Shown: positions 1-8,382 of the stretch, piece by piece
Numbering within the stretch: the first letter of the stretch is position 1
Layout: each line of letters begins with the position of its first letter
NCBI RefSeq assembly: GCF_016595675.1
Contig: NZ_JAENJH010000001.1
Span: forward strand, 186,001 to 250,000
Reading direction: 5' to 3'
DNA: 64,000 nt
Origin: Prauserella cavernicola
GTDB lineage: Bacteria; Actinomycetota; Actinomycetes; Mycobacteriales; Pseudonocardiaceae
Notes under the pieces: generated by a model
Told to the model about the DNA's origin: nothing
Database searches by the model: none
Seen by the model: only the letters and a program-made list of their open reading frames with translations
Translations under genes and position numbers: made by a program

Positions 1-966
1 GAGGCGCAGATCAAGCGGTTCCGCGCCGCCCTCGACGACACCGGGCTCGTGGTGCCGATGGTGACCACGAACCTGTTCGGTCAGCCGGTGTTCAAGGACG
101 GCGCGCTCACCAACAACGACCGCGACATCCGTCGGTACGCATTGCGCAAGGTGATGCGCAACATGGACCTCGCCGCCGAACTGGGCGCCTCGACCTATGT
201 GCTGTGGGGCGGCCGGGAAGGCTCCGAGACCGATGCGGCGAAGGACGTGCGCGCGGCGTACGACCGCTACCGCGAGGGCATCGACACGCTCGCGCAGTAC
301 GTCCTCGACCAGGGCTACGGCCTGCGGCTGGCCCTCGAGCCCAAGCCGAACGAGCCGCGCGGCGACATCTTCCTGCCCACGATCGGCCACGCGCTGGCGT
401 TCATCTCGCAGCTGGAGCACCACGAGATGGTGGGGCTCAACCCTGAGGTGGGGCACGAGCAGATGGCCGGGCTGAACTTCGTGCACGGCATCGGGCAGGC
501 GCTGTGGCAGGACAAGCTGTTCCACATCGACCTCAACGGCCAGCGCGGGCCGCGCTACGACCAGGACCTGATCTTCGGCCACGGCGACCTGCTGTCGGCG
601 TTCTTCCTCGTGGACCTGCTCGAGAACGGTGGCTACGACGGTCCCCGGCACTTCGACTACAAGCCGCTGCGGACCGAGGACGCCGACGGTGTCTGGGCGA
701 GCGCGGCCGCGAACATGAGCAGCTACCTGCTCCTGCGCGAGCGGGCGCGCGCCTACCGTGCCGACCCGCGGGTGCGGGAGGCGCTGGCGGCGTCGCGCGT
801 GCCAGAGCTGGCGACGTCCACGCTCGCGCCGGGCGAGACGCCCGCGGACCTCAAGGCCGACCGCTCCGCGTTCGAGGACTTCGACGCCGAGGCGGCGGGC
901 CGCCGCGGCTACGGCTTCGCCGCCCTCTCGCAACTGGCCTTCGAACACGCGGTAGGCGCCGCCTAA
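1..966 (+). CDS. xylA: Xylose isomerase, 5' truncated by window edge
   Basis: Cytoplasmic xylose isomerase, interconverting D-xylose and D-xylulose with two divalent metal ions. The frame is open from base 1, so the real start lies upstream; about 321 of the roughly 390 residues usual for the family are visible. Hallmarks are [11 protein letters not shown] from base 334 (metal-binding Glu and catalytic Lys), [14 protein letters not shown] from 439, HIDLNGQRG from 523 and [11 protein letters not shown] from 649, all with the expected metal ligands. The C-terminus ([16 protein letters not shown]) is complete. No xylulokinase is visible nearby, so pathway partners must lie to the left. The stop is followed at once by a 21-bp repeat array. 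Family assignment is certain. Confidence 0.96.
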   Translation, partial: EAQIKRFRAALDDTGLVVPMVTTNLFGQPVFKDGALTNNDRDIRRYALRKVMRNMDLAAELGASTYVLWGGREGSETDAAKDVRAAYDRYREGIDTLAQYVLDQGYGLRLALEPKPNEPRGDIFLPTIGHALAFISQLEHHEMVGLNPEVGHEQMAGLNFVHGIGQALWQDKLFHIDLNGQRGPRYDQDLIFGHGDLLSAFFLVDLLENGGYDGPRHFDYKPLRTEDADGVWASAAANMSSYLLLRERARAYRADPRVREALAASRVPELATSTLAPGETPADLKADRSAFEDFDAEAAGRRGYGFAALSQLAFEHAVGAA

Positions 967-967
967 C

Positions 968-1300
968 CCGCGAGTCCCCCGCCCAGGCGCGCGAGTCCCC
1001 CGCTCGGGTGCGTGAGTTGCCCGCTCGGGGTGCGTGAGTTGCCCGCCCAGGCGCGCATTCCCCGCTCGGGCGCGCGAGTTGCCCGCTCGGGCGCGCGAGT
1101 TGCCCGCTCGGGCGCGCGAGTCATGCACTCGGGTGCGCGAGTCATGCGTTCTGGACGCCGAGTAGTGCGGTGGGGACGCGAGTCGTGAGCCAAGCCTCGC
1201 TAGTCGTGCACTCAGGCCCGCAGTCGTGCACTCAGGCCCGCAGTTGTGCGCTCAGACCCGCGAGTTGTGCGCTCCGGCCCGCGCGGTGCGCTCGCGCTGC
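968..1300 (+). repeat. Degenerate tandem array, about 16 units of 21 bp
   Basis: Starting two bases after the xylA stop, a unit close to GCGCGAGTTGCCCGCTCGGGC repeats with a 20-22 bp period. Its GAGT core sits at 972, 993, 1014, 1036, 1076, 1097, 1118, 1139, 1160 and 1180, then decays to TAGT/CAGT forms at about 1201, 1221, 1241 and GAGT at 1262. Units near xylA are alike; distal units drift to a CGCAGTCGTGCACTCAGGCC form. There are no unique spacers, so it is not CRISPR. The stretch 1301-1469 between this array and the next shows no gene or clear repeat. Function unknown. Confidence 0.85.
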
Positions 1301-1469
1301 CGCCAGCACCCACCCGGCTCACGCGCGTTCATGCTGTGACCGGATGCCCAGTTGTGCCGTTGTCGGCCCGCTGCGGATCCTCCACCGCGGGCGGGAGCCA
1401 GCCATCGGGCTCGAGACAGCGGCTCAGGGGGCCGCGCCGATCGCCCCGAGCCGCGGAACCCGTCGGCGA

Positions 1470-1583
1470 GAGCAGCGAATTCGCGTGCCAGAAAGGGGAA
1501 CTCGCACACGGGAGCGGGGGACTCGCGGTCTGGAGCGGGGGACTCGCGCACAGGAGCGGGGGACTCGCGGGTCGGGTGGGCGG
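1470..1583 (-). repeat. Second array of the same 21-bp unit, inverted
   Basis: Five units on the minus strand with an exact 21-bp period: ACTCG (or ATTCG) cores at 1479, 1500, 1521, 1542 and 1563 on the plus strand. Read on the minus strand the unit is close to CGCGAGTCCCCCGCTC, the same motif as the array at 968-1300. It lies just after the stop of the minus-strand IclR gene, so each array points away from the gene it follows and the two face each other. Confidence 0.8.
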
Positions 1584-1601
1584 CGCGCGGCGGCCTGGGG
1601 G

Positions 1602-2372
1602 TTACGGGAGGGTGCGGGAGAGGGCCAGGGCCGCCGTGCGGACCGCCGGGGCGACCCGGTCGGGTCGCAGGCGGCTCGTCCAGCCCGACAGCGAGATCGC
1701 GGCGCGTGCCGCGCCGTCGGCGCCCCGCAGCGGGCTCGCCACGCACACCACCCCGGCGCCGGACTCCTCGCGGTCGTAGGCGAGCCCCTCCTCGCGGACC
1801 CGGGCGAGCTGCCTGCGCAGGATCCCCGGCCCTGACACGGTCCGCTCACTCACCCGAGCCAGCCCCGCCCCCAGCACCGAGTCCACAGTGGACTCCGGGG
1901 AGAACGCCAGTATCGCCTTGCCCACGGCCGTCGCGTGCGCCGGGAACCGGCCGCCCACCCGCGAGGGCAGGGCGGGCGCGTCGGGGCCGCGCAGGATGTC
2001 GAGGTAGACCACCTCGGTGCCCTCCAGCACCGCGAGGTGCACGGTGTTGCGCGTGGCCTCCCGCAGGTCCTCCAGGTACGGTCGCGCCGCGTCCACCAGC
2101 CCGCGCTGCCGCACCGCGAGCTGCCCGATCTCGAACAGTTTCAGCGCGAGCCGCACGCCGGAGCCCTGGCGTTCGAGCAGTCCGGTCGTCACGAGGTGCC
2201 CTGTGAGCCGGTGGACGCTCGACTTGGGCAGGCCCGTCCTGCGCGCCAGTTCGGACACGCCGAGCGCGTCGTCGCCGGGGGCGAACGCGGTGAGCAGCGC
2301 CGCGAGGCGTGCGGCGGTGGAGGCGTCGGAGGAATCGGAGGCGATGGCGGCGTTCCGGTCAGCGGGACACAT
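1602..2372 (-). CDS. IclR-family transcriptional regulator
   Basis: A 256-residue IclR-type regulator: an N-terminal winged helix (about residues 15-75, with [21 protein letters not shown]) and a C-terminal GAF-like effector domain ending in [11 protein letters not shown]. The ATG at 2372 is preferred over the in-frame ATG at 2390 because GAGGGA lies 10 bases upstream of it. It is divergent from the acetaldehyde dehydrogenase/aldolase pair, with only about 40 bases between the starts, so it is the likely local regulator of that pair. IclR proteins act as activators or repressors of aromatic and small-acid catabolism; the effector cannot be read from sequence. Its 3' end abuts the inverted 21-bp array. 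Confidence 0.88.
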   Translation of the reverse strand: MCPADRNAAIASDSSDASTAARLAALLTAFAPGDDALGVSELARRTGLPKSSVHRLTGHLVTTGLLERQGSGVRLALKLFEIGQLAVRQRGLVDAARPYLEDLREATRNTVHLAVLEGTEVVYLDILRGPDAPALPSRVGGRFPAHATAVGKAILAFSPESTVDSVLGAGLARVSERTVSGPGILRRQLARVREEGLAYDREESGAGVVCVASPLRGADGAARAAISLSGWTSRLRPDRVAPAVRTAALALSRTLP

Positions 2373-2377
2373 ACATT

Positions 2378-2383
2378 GATAAT
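2378..2383 (+). promoter_or_regulatory. Candidate -10 element for the mhpF-mhpE operon
   Basis: GATAAT stands out as a rare AT-rich hexamer in the divergent gap and lies 30 bases before the dehydrogenase ATG, leaving room for the GGAGGA ribosome site at about 2396-2401. No convincing -35 element is seen (TTCCGG at 2353-2358, spacing 19). An IclR-controlled promoter with a weak -35 would fit. Confidence 0.35.
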
Positions 2384-2413
2384 CCCTCATGCCGTGGAGG
2401 AGCGTCCCAGGCC

Positions 2414-3331
2414 ATGAGCGAAGCCAGAGCGGTGGCCGCGATCGTCGGCCCCGGCAACATCGGCACCGACCTGCTCGCGAAGCTGCGCCGCAGCGAGCGG
2501 ATCGACGTGCGGTACATGGTCGGCATCGACCCGGACTCCGACGGTCTCACCCGCGCCGAGGCACAGGGCGTGCGCGCCTCGTCGGGCGGCGTCGACTGGT
2601 TGCTCGCCCAGGACGAGCTGCCCGACCTGGTCTTCGAGGCGACGTCGGCGAAGGCCCATCTCGCCAGCGCGCCGCGCTACGCCGAGGCCGGCATCCAGGC
2701 GATCGACCTGACGCCCGCCGCGGTCGGCCCGTTCACGTGCCCCGTCGTGAACCTGCCAGAGCAGCTCGACGCGACCAACCTCAACATGATCACCTGCGGT
2801 GGCCAGGCCACGATCCCGATCGTGCACGCGGTCTCGTCGGTCACTCCGGTTCCCTACGCCGAGATCGTCGCCTCGGTCTCGTCGCGCTCCGCGGGCCCCG
2901 GCACGCGCGCCAACATCGACGAGTTCACCGAGACCACCGCGCATGGTCTGGAACAGGTCGGCGGCGCGGCCAAGGGCAAGGCGATCATCATCATCAACCC
3001 GATGGACCCGCCGATGATCATGCGCGACACGGTGTTCTGCGCGATCGACCCCGACGCCGACCGCGACGCGATCAGCGAGTCGATCCACCGCACGGTCCGC
3101 ACGGTCCAGACCTACGTGCCCGGCTACACGCTCAAGGCCGACCCACAGTTCGACGACCCTCGCCCTGACTGGAACGGCAGGGCGAGGGTCGCGGTGTTCC
3201 TCGAGGTGGCGGGCAACGGCGACTACCTGCCGACCTACGCGGGCAACCTCGACATCATGACGGCCGCGGCCGCGCAGGTGGGCGAGCTGCTCGCCGGCCG
3301 GGTCATCGAGAACAGGGCGGTGCGGGCATGA
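2414..3331 (+). CDS. mhpF: Acetaldehyde dehydrogenase (acylating), MhpF/HsaG family
   Basis: A 305-residue enzyme oxidising acetaldehyde (or propanal) to the acyl-CoA with NAD+ and CoA, the last step of meta-cleavage aromatic and steroid-ring catabolism. The N-terminal Rossmann motif GPGNIG starts near residue 11, and the catalytic cysteine is Cys128 in ITCGGQAT. Length is normal for the family. The ATG at 2414 is preceded by GGAGGA. The stop overlaps the start of the aldolase gene by 4 bases (ATGA), as expected because the two proteins form a channelling complex. The usual third partner, 2-hydroxypentadienoate hydratase, is not adjacent. The substrate could be propanal if this is an HsaG-type steroid enzyme; sequence alone does not decide. 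Confidence 0.93.
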   Translation: MSEARAVAAIVGPGNIGTDLLAKLRRSERIDVRYMVGIDPDSDGLTRAEAQGVRASSGGVDWLLAQDELPDLVFEATSAKAHLASAPRYAEAGIQAIDLTPAAVGPFTCPVVNLPEQLDATNLNMITCGGQATIPIVHAVSSVTPVPYAEIVASVSSRSAGPGTRANIDEFTETTAHGLEQVGGAAKGKAIIIINPMDPPMIMRDTVFCAIDPDADRDAISESIHRTVRTVQTYVPGYTLKADPQFDDPRPDWNGRARVAVFLEVAGNGDYLPTYAGNLDIMTAAAAQVGELLAGRVIENRAVRA

Positions 3332-4341
3332 GCGAGCGGGTCCGGCTGGTCGACACCACCCTGCGCGACGGCAGCCACGCGATGGCTCACCAGTTCACCG
3401 AGCGGCAGGTGCGCGACACCGTGCGCGCGCTCGACGACGCGGGCATCTCGCTGATCGAGGTGACCCACGGCGACGGGCTCGGCGGCTCGACGTTCAACTA
3501 CGGCTTCTCGCGCGTCGACGAACGGGAGCTCATCGCCGCGGCCGTGGACGAGGCGACGCGCGCGACGATCGCCGTGCTGCTGCTGCCGGGGCTGGGCACG
3601 GTCACCGATCTCAAGGCCGCGGCCGACCTGGGTGCGGGCGCCGTGCGCATCGCGACGCACTGCACCGAGGCCGACGTCTCCATCCAGCATTTCACGGCGG
3701 CGCGCGACCTCGGCCTGGAGACCGTGGGCTTTCTGATGCTGGCGCACATGTCCGAGCCGGAGGCGCTCGCGAAGCAGGCCAGGATCATGGTCGACGCGGG
3801 CTGTGAGTGCGTGTACGTGGTGGACTCGGCGGGCGCGCTGATCCTGGAGGACGCCTCCGACCGCGTCGCCGCACTGGTGGCCGAGGTCGGCGACCAGGCG
3901 CAGGTCGGCTACCACGGCCACCAGAACCTGAGCTTCGGCGTGGCCAACTCGGTGCTCGCCTACCGTGCGGGTGCCCGGCAGATCGACGGCTCGCTGGCGG
4001 CGCTGGGCGCGGGGGCGGGCAACTCGCCGACCGAGGTGCTCGCGGCCTCGTTCGAGCGGCTCGGCATCGAGACGGGCGTCGACAAGGACGTGCTCATGAA
4101 CGCCGCCGAGACCGTGGTGAAGCCCTACATCACGCGGCTGCCGGTGATGGACCGCTCGTCGATCGTGCAAGGCTTCGCCGGGGTGTACTCCAGCTTCCTG
4201 CTGCACGCCGAGCGCGCCGCGCAGCGCTACGGGGTTCCCGCCCACGAGATCCTGTACCGGGTGGGGGAGCGGCGTTTCGTCGGCGGCCAGGAGGACATGA
4301 TCATCGACATCGCGTTGCAGCTGGCCGAAGAGAACGCGTGA
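3328..4341 (+). CDS. mhpE: 4-hydroxy-2-oxovalerate aldolase, MhpE/HsaF family
   Basis: A 337-residue class II pyruvate aldolase that cleaves 4-hydroxy-2-oxoacids to pyruvate and an aldehyde, which is passed to the preceding dehydrogenase. The HMGL-like TIM barrel begins with DTTLRDGSH (residues 9-17). Expected metal ligands are Asp14, His196 and His198 (GYHGHQN), and His17 matches the catalytic histidine of DmpG. The C-terminal communication domain ([13 protein letters not shown]-like region, about 280-330) is complete. It overlaps mhpF by 4 bases and ends one base before the convergent TetR gene. Assignment is secure; whether it serves aromatic or steroid breakdown is open. Confidence 0.94.
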   Translation: MSERVRLVDTTLRDGSHAMAHQFTERQVRDTVRALDDAGISLIEVTHGDGLGGSTFNYGFSRVDERELIAAAVDEATRATIAVLLLPGLGTVTDLKAAADLGAGAVRIATHCTEADVSIQHFTAARDLGLETVGFLMLAHMSEPEALAKQARIMVDAGCECVYVVDSAGALILEDASDRVAALVAEVGDQAQVGYHGHQNLSFGVANSVLAYRAGARQIDGSLAALGAGAGNSPTEVLAASFERLGIETGVDKDVLMNAAETVVKPYITRLPVMDRSSIVQGFAGVYSSFLLHAERAAQRYGVPAHEILYRVGERRFVGGQEDMIIDIALQLAEENA

Positions 4342-4950
4342 TCAGCTGTGCAGGGCGTCGGCTCCGAGCACCAGGCGCACGCAGTGCGCGACCAGGCGCT
4401 CGCGGCTGACGTCCAGACCACCGCCGAGGTAGGCGGTGAAGAGGTTGGCGAGCCCGCCGACGAGGGCGGTCGCGGTCATCGCGCGGTCGCCCTCGTCGAC
4501 CGTGGCGGAGAGCTGGTCGCGGACGAGCTCGGCGAACATCGGGATCCGTTCGACCCCGCGCCGGGTGAGGGCGGGATCGGCGAGCGGGGCCAGCAGCAGG
4601 ACGTGGCCCTTGCGGGGGTCGTCGATGATGAGCGAGACGAACGCGGTGACGGCGGCCTCGGCCCTGGTCGCCGTGTCGGACGCGGCGGTGCCGACGGCGT
4701 CGACGAGCGCCAGGTGCGCCTCGGCGACGACGCTCTCGTAGACGGCGAGGATGAACTCGTCGCGGTCGCCGAAGTTCTCGTAGAAGTAGCGCTCGGTGAG
4801 CCTGGCCCGGCGGCACACCGCCCGCACGCTCACCGCGCCGCTGCCCTCGGCGCCCAGCAGGTCGAGCCCCGCGTCGAGCAGCTGCCGGTGCCGGGTTGCC
4901 CTGCGATCGGTCAGCGTGGTCCCGGCCCAGGTGCGGCCCTCGACGGTCAT
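4342..4950 (-). CDS. TetR-family repressor
   Basis: A 202-residue TetR protein with an N-terminal helix-turn-helix (about residues 15-60, including SVRAVCRRARLTERYFYENF) and a TetR C-terminal ligand domain. The ATG at 4950 is chosen because GAGGGA lies seven bases upstream and because it leaves the 43-base inverted repeat at 4968-5010 outside the gene; an upstream in-frame ATG at 5028 would put the operator inside the coding region. It is divergent from the MpaB-type oxygenase gene, the likely target along with itself. The ligand is unknown; lipid-like molecules are usual for similar actinobacterial regulators. Confidence 0.88.
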   Translation of the reverse strand: MTVEGRTWAGTTLTDRRATRHRQLLDAGLDLLGAEGSGAVSVRAVCRRARLTERYFYENFGDRDEFILAVYESVVAEAHLALVDAVGTAASDTATRAEAAVTAFVSLIIDDPRKGHVLLLAPLADPALTRRGVERIPMFAELVRDQLSATVDEGDRAMTATALVGGLANLFTAYLGGGLDVSRERLVAHCVRLVLGADALHS

Positions 4951-4967
4951 CGCGACGTCCCTCAATT

Positions 4968-5010
4968 GACTACGTGTGTTGTCAATCCTAACCTGACAAC
5001 ATATGTAGTC
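4968..5010. promoter_or_regulatory. TetR-type operator (inverted repeat)
   Basis: Two 17-base arms at 4968-4984 and 4994-5010 are inverted repeats with 15 of 17 positions matching, separated by 9 bases. The right arm reads TGACAACATATGTAGTC. The element sits between the divergent TetR and MpaB-family genes, 17 bases from each start, and is the natural autoregulatory site. Confidence 0.75.
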
Positions 5011-5026
5011 ACTTTGGGGGTGGAAC

Positions 5027-5944
5027 ATGACGCGGCCCGAGCCACTGGGACCCGACTCGTTGACCTGGCGTTATTTCGGCGACTGGCGCGGGCTGCTCAT
5101 CGCGCTGTGGGCGGGATCCATGCAGAACATGCATCCCGAACTCGGTGCGGGCGTGGAGGAGCACTCGCGGTTCTTCGCCGAACGCTGGGAGCGGCTCTTC
5201 CGGTCGCTGTACCCGATCGGCGGCGTGATCTACGACGGCGACCGCGCGCAGGAGACCGCGCTGAAGGTCCGCGGCTACCACGACACGATCAAGGGCGTCG
5301 ACAAACACGGCCGCCGCTACCACGCGCTGAACCCGGACACGTTCTACTGGGCCCACGCCACGTTCTTCGTCAGCACCCTGCTGATCGCCGAGAACTTCAT
5401 GGGCGGGCTCACCGAGCGGCAGAAGCGCACGCTGTTCGACGAGCACGTGCGCTGGTACCGGATGTACGACATGTCCATGCGCCCGGTCCCGAAGACGTGG
5501 GAGGAGTTCGGCGAGTACTGGGACCGCATGTGCCGCGAGGTGCTGGAGGACAACAAGGCCACCCGCGACGTGCTCGACATCAAGGCGATCGCCAAGCCCG
5601 CGGCGGTGTCGTGGCTGCCGGATCCGCTGTGGCGCGTGGTCCGGATCCCGGTGACGCGCGGCTTCGTGTGGCTCACCGTCGGCCTGTACGACGAGCCCGT
5701 GCGCGACCTGCTCGGCTACCGGTGGAGCGCCCGCGACGAACGGCTGCACCGGCTGGCGGGCAAGGCGATCAACGCGGTGTTCTCGCTGGTGCCGTTCGAA
5801 CGCCGCTACCACCCGAGGGCCCGCGCGGGCTGGCGGCGCGCGCTCGGCAAGGACCCCGCCGGCACGCCGCTGGTGGAGACACCGGCGCGTAACCTACCGC
5901 CTGTCGAGGAACGCGACTCGCCGACGCACTATTCGCCGGCCTGA
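5027..5944 (+). CDS. MpaB/DUF2236-family oxygenase-like protein
   Basis: A 305-residue member of the oxygenase MpaB family (DUF2236), which includes the heme-type latex-clearing protein Lcp and fungal MpaB. Typical features are the conserved block around ETALKVRGYHDTIKG (residues 84-98), followed by HALNPDTFYWAHATFF, and a hydrophobic segment near residues 205-225. No signal peptide is seen. The ATG at 5027 follows the TetR operator and a GGGGGTGG ribosome site. Actinobacteria carry many of these genes near lipid or steroid regulators; substrate is unknown. The next gene starts 17 bases after its stop, so the two are probably cotranscribed. Confidence 0.8.
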   Translation: MTRPEPLGPDSLTWRYFGDWRGLLIALWAGSMQNMHPELGAGVEEHSRFFAERWERLFRSLYPIGGVIYDGDRAQETALKVRGYHDTIKGVDKHGRRYHALNPDTFYWAHATFFVSTLLIAENFMGGLTERQKRTLFDEHVRWYRMYDMSMRPVPKTWEEFGEYWDRMCREVLEDNKATRDVLDIKAIAKPAAVSWLPDPLWRVVRIPVTRGFVWLTVGLYDEPVRDLLGYRWSARDERLHRLAGKAINAVFSLVPFERRYHPRARAGWRRALGKDPAGTPLVETPARNLPPVEERDSPTHYSPA

Positions 5945-5961
5945 CTGTCGAAGGAGACGAC

Positions 5962-6981
5962 GTGAAACTGGGCTACCACATCGGTTACTGGTCCTCGGGA
6001 CCGCCGGAGGGCGCGCTGGAAGCGATCCGCACGGCGGAGGACCTGGGTTTCGACTCGGTGTGGACGGCCGAGGGCTACGGCTCCGACGCGCTCACCCCGC
6101 TCGCGTGGTGGGGAGCGTCGACCTCGCGGGTCACGCTCGGTACCAACATCGTGCAGATGTCGGCGCGCACGCCCACCGCCACCGCGATGGCGGCGATGAC
6201 GCTCGACCACCTCAGCGGTGGCCGGTTCGTGCTCGGCCTCGGGGCGTCCGGCCCGCAGGTGGTGGAGGGCTGGTACGGCCAGCCGTACCCCCGGCCGCTG
6301 GCCCGCACGCGCGAGTACGTCGACATCGTGCGCAAGGTCGTCGCCCGCGAGGCGCCCGTGACCCACGACGGCAGGCAGTACCAGTTGCCACTGGACGGCG
6401 GCACCGGGCTCGGCAAGCCGCTCAAGGCCACCGTGCACCCACTGCGCACGCACATCCCGATCTACCTCGCTGCGGAGGGCCCGAAGAACGTCGCGCTGTC
6501 GGCCGAGATCTGCGACGGCTGGCTGCCACTGTTCTTCTCCCCGCGTACCAACGAGTTCTACCGCGCGGCGCTGGACGAGGGCTTCGCCCGGCGCGCGGAA
6601 CCGGCCAGTGAGTTCGAGGTGGCCGCGTCGGTGCCAGTGATCGTGCACGACGACGTCGAAGTGGCGGCGCAGGCCATCAAACCCGCCCTCGCGCTCTACA
6701 TCGGCGGCATGGGCGCGAAGTCGGTGAACTTCCACCACGACGTCTTCGCGCGCATGGGATACGGGGACGTGGCCGACAAGGTCCAGGACCTCTACCTCGC
6801 CGGCCGCAAGGACGAGGCGACCGCGGCGATCCCGACGCGGCTCGTGGAGGACACGGCGCTGATCGGCCCGCCCGCGAAGATCCGCGACGAGCTGGCCGAA
6901 TGGGAGGAGTCCGTGGTGACGACCCTGCTGGTGCGCGGCGACGCGAGGACGTTGCGCCGGGTGGCCGACGTGCTGTCCTGA
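5962..6981 (+). CDS. LLM-class F420-dependent oxidoreductase
   Basis: A 339-residue luciferase-like monooxygenase-fold protein of the F420-dependent branch similar in layout to Rv3520c. The N-terminus (MKLGYHIGYW) and LDHLSGGRFVLGLGASGPQVVEGWYG near residues 80-110 are typical of this class; the nonprolyl cis-peptide and cofactor loop regions are present. GTG at 5962 follows AAGGAG. It is likely in one transcript with the MpaB-type gene, both under the TetR repressor, suggesting a joint oxidation pathway for a lipid or steroid-like substrate. The exact reaction is not known. FMN use instead of F420 cannot be excluded. Confidence 0.85.
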   Translation: MKLGYHIGYWSSGPPEGALEAIRTAEDLGFDSVWTAEGYGSDALTPLAWWGASTSRVTLGTNIVQMSARTPTATAMAAMTLDHLSGGRFVLGLGASGPQVVEGWYGQPYPRPLARTREYVDIVRKVVAREAPVTHDGRQYQLPLDGGTGLGKPLKATVHPLRTHIPIYLAAEGPKNVALSAEICDGWLPLFFSPRTNEFYRAALDEGFARRAEPASEFEVAASVPVIVHDDVEVAAQAIKPALALYIGGMGAKSVNFHHDVFARMGYGDVADKVQDLYLAGRKDEATAAIPTRLVEDTALIGPPAKIRDELAEWEESVVTTLLVRGDARTLRRVADVLS

Positions 6982-7053
6982 ACCGGCCCGCCTCACCGGC
7001 GTTCACCCAGGAGTGGAACGATTCCCCCACCTGACCCGCTGGCGAGGAGGACC

Positions 7054-8382
7054 ATGTCGGCCCTGGGGACGCGGACCCGTCTCGGGTACTCGCTCGGCTC
7101 GTTCGTCACCGGCGCGTTCGGCACGGTGCCCGGACTGCTGTTGCTGCCGTACCTGACCGACACGATGGCGGTGCCCGCGGCGGCCGCGGGTGCGATCGTG
7201 CTCCTGCCCAAGGCGTGGGACGTGCTGTTCAACCCCGTCGCGGGCCGCATCTCCGACGCCGGGCTCGCGAAGCGGGGCCACCGGCGGCGCGGGCTGTTGA
7301 TCGGCGGACTGGTGCTGGCGGTGTTCTTCGCGGCTCTGTTCGCTCACCCCGGATTCTCTAACGTGGGCCTGGACTCCGCCTACGTGGTGCTGATGTTCTT
7401 CGTGTGCGCCACGGCGTTCGCCTTCTTCCAGGTGCCGTTCAACGCGCTGCCCGCAGAGCTGACCGAGGGCTACCACGAGCGCACCAGGATCACGACGTGG
7501 CGCATCGGGGTGCTGGCGCTGGCGATCCTCGTGTCGGGTGCCGTGGCGCCCGCGATCGCGAGTTCGATCGGCGGGATCGACGGCTACCGCGTGATGGGCG
7601 TGTTCGTCGGCGTGCTCATCGTCGCGGGCACGCTCGCGGTCTACTTCGGGACGAAGAACGCGCCGGCGGGCAAGCTGCTGCGGCCGAGCCCGACGTGGCG
7701 CGAGCTGTTCGCCACAATGCGGGTGTGGAAGCCGTTCCGCTGGCTGCTGGGCGTCTACTTCGTCCAGTCGCTGGGCGTGGCGACCCTGCTGGCCGGAGTG
7801 AGTTACGTGGCCCGCTACGTGCTCGGCGACCCCGGGCTGCAGTCGATGTTGTTCGCGGGTTTCGTGGGCCCGGCACTGCTCGTGATGCCGCTGTGGGACC
7901 GGCTGGGCCGCTCCGGTGGCAAGCTGCTCGGCTTCCGGGTCGCCACGGTCGCGTTCGCCGTCGCGTTGCTGGGCCTGGTGTTCGCGCAGACGCTGCCCAC
8001 GGCCGTGGTGTTCGTGTTCGTCGCGCTCGCGGGCGTCGGCTACGCGGGCATCCAGGTGTTCCCGCTCGCGATCCTGCCCGACCTCATCTCGGCCGAGGAG
8101 GAGCGCACCGGCGCCACGCGGGCCGGGGTGACGGCGGGAGTATGGACGGCGGCGGAGACGCTCGGGCTCGCACTCGGGCCCGGCCTGTTCGGGCTCGTGC
8201 TGGCCTCCGGCGGTTATCTGTCCAGTGTGGACTCCTCGGCCGCGCAGCCGGACAGCGCGGTCACCGCGATCACCTTCGGCTTCTCCGCCCTGCCCGCGGT
8301 GCTCATCCTGCTCGGTATCCCGTTGCTGCGGCGCAGCGTGCTCGACACCGACCGCCGCCGGGGCGCGGAGTCGGCGTCGTGA
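7054..8382 (+). CDS. GPH-family (MelB-like) MFS transporter
   Basis: A 442-residue integral membrane transporter with about 12 hydrophobic segments. The N-terminus (LGYSLGSFVTGAFGTVPGLL) and the loop PKAWDVLFNPVAGRISD (about residues 51-67) match the glycoside-pentoside-hexuronide:cation symporter family. A central cytoplasmic stretch (about 196-215) separates the two halves. It starts at ATG 7054, 72 bases after the oxidoreductase, and its stop overlaps the next gene by 4 bases, so transport and the PLP enzyme are translationally coupled. Substrate is not predictable; many actinobacterial GPH proteins move non-sugar solutes. Confidence 0.85.
   Translation: MSALGTRTRLGYSLGSFVTGAFGTVPGLLLLPYLTDTMAVPAAAAGAIVLLPKAWDVLFNPVAGRISDAGLAKRGHRRRGLLIGGLVLAVFFAALFAHPGFSNVGLDSAYVVLMFFVCATAFAFFQVPFNALPAELTEGYHERTRITTWRIGVLALAILVSGAVAPAIASSIGGIDGYRVMGVFVGVLIVAGTLAVYFGTKNAPAGKLLRPSPTWRELFATMRVWKPFRWLLGVYFVQSLGVATLLAGVSYVARYVLGDPGLQSMLFAGFVGPALLVMPLWDRLGRSGGKLLGFRVATVAFAVALLGLVFAQTLPTAVVFVFVALAGVGYAGIQVFPLAILPDLISAEEERTGATRAGVTAGVWTAAETLGLALGPGLFGLVLASGGYLSSVDSSAAQPDSAVTAITFGFSALPAVLILLGIPLLRRSVLDTDRRRGAESAS

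Noticed and set aside
963-1193. Open frame on the minus strand encoding a seven-residue repeat (TRAPERA-like) through the 21-bp array
   Set aside because: Repeat length is a multiple of three in high-GC DNA, so open frames are automatic; no ribosome site, and composition is only Arg/Ala/Pro/Glu.
968-1583. CRISPR array
   Set aside because: Units are contiguous 21-mers with no unique spacers and no cas genes nearby.
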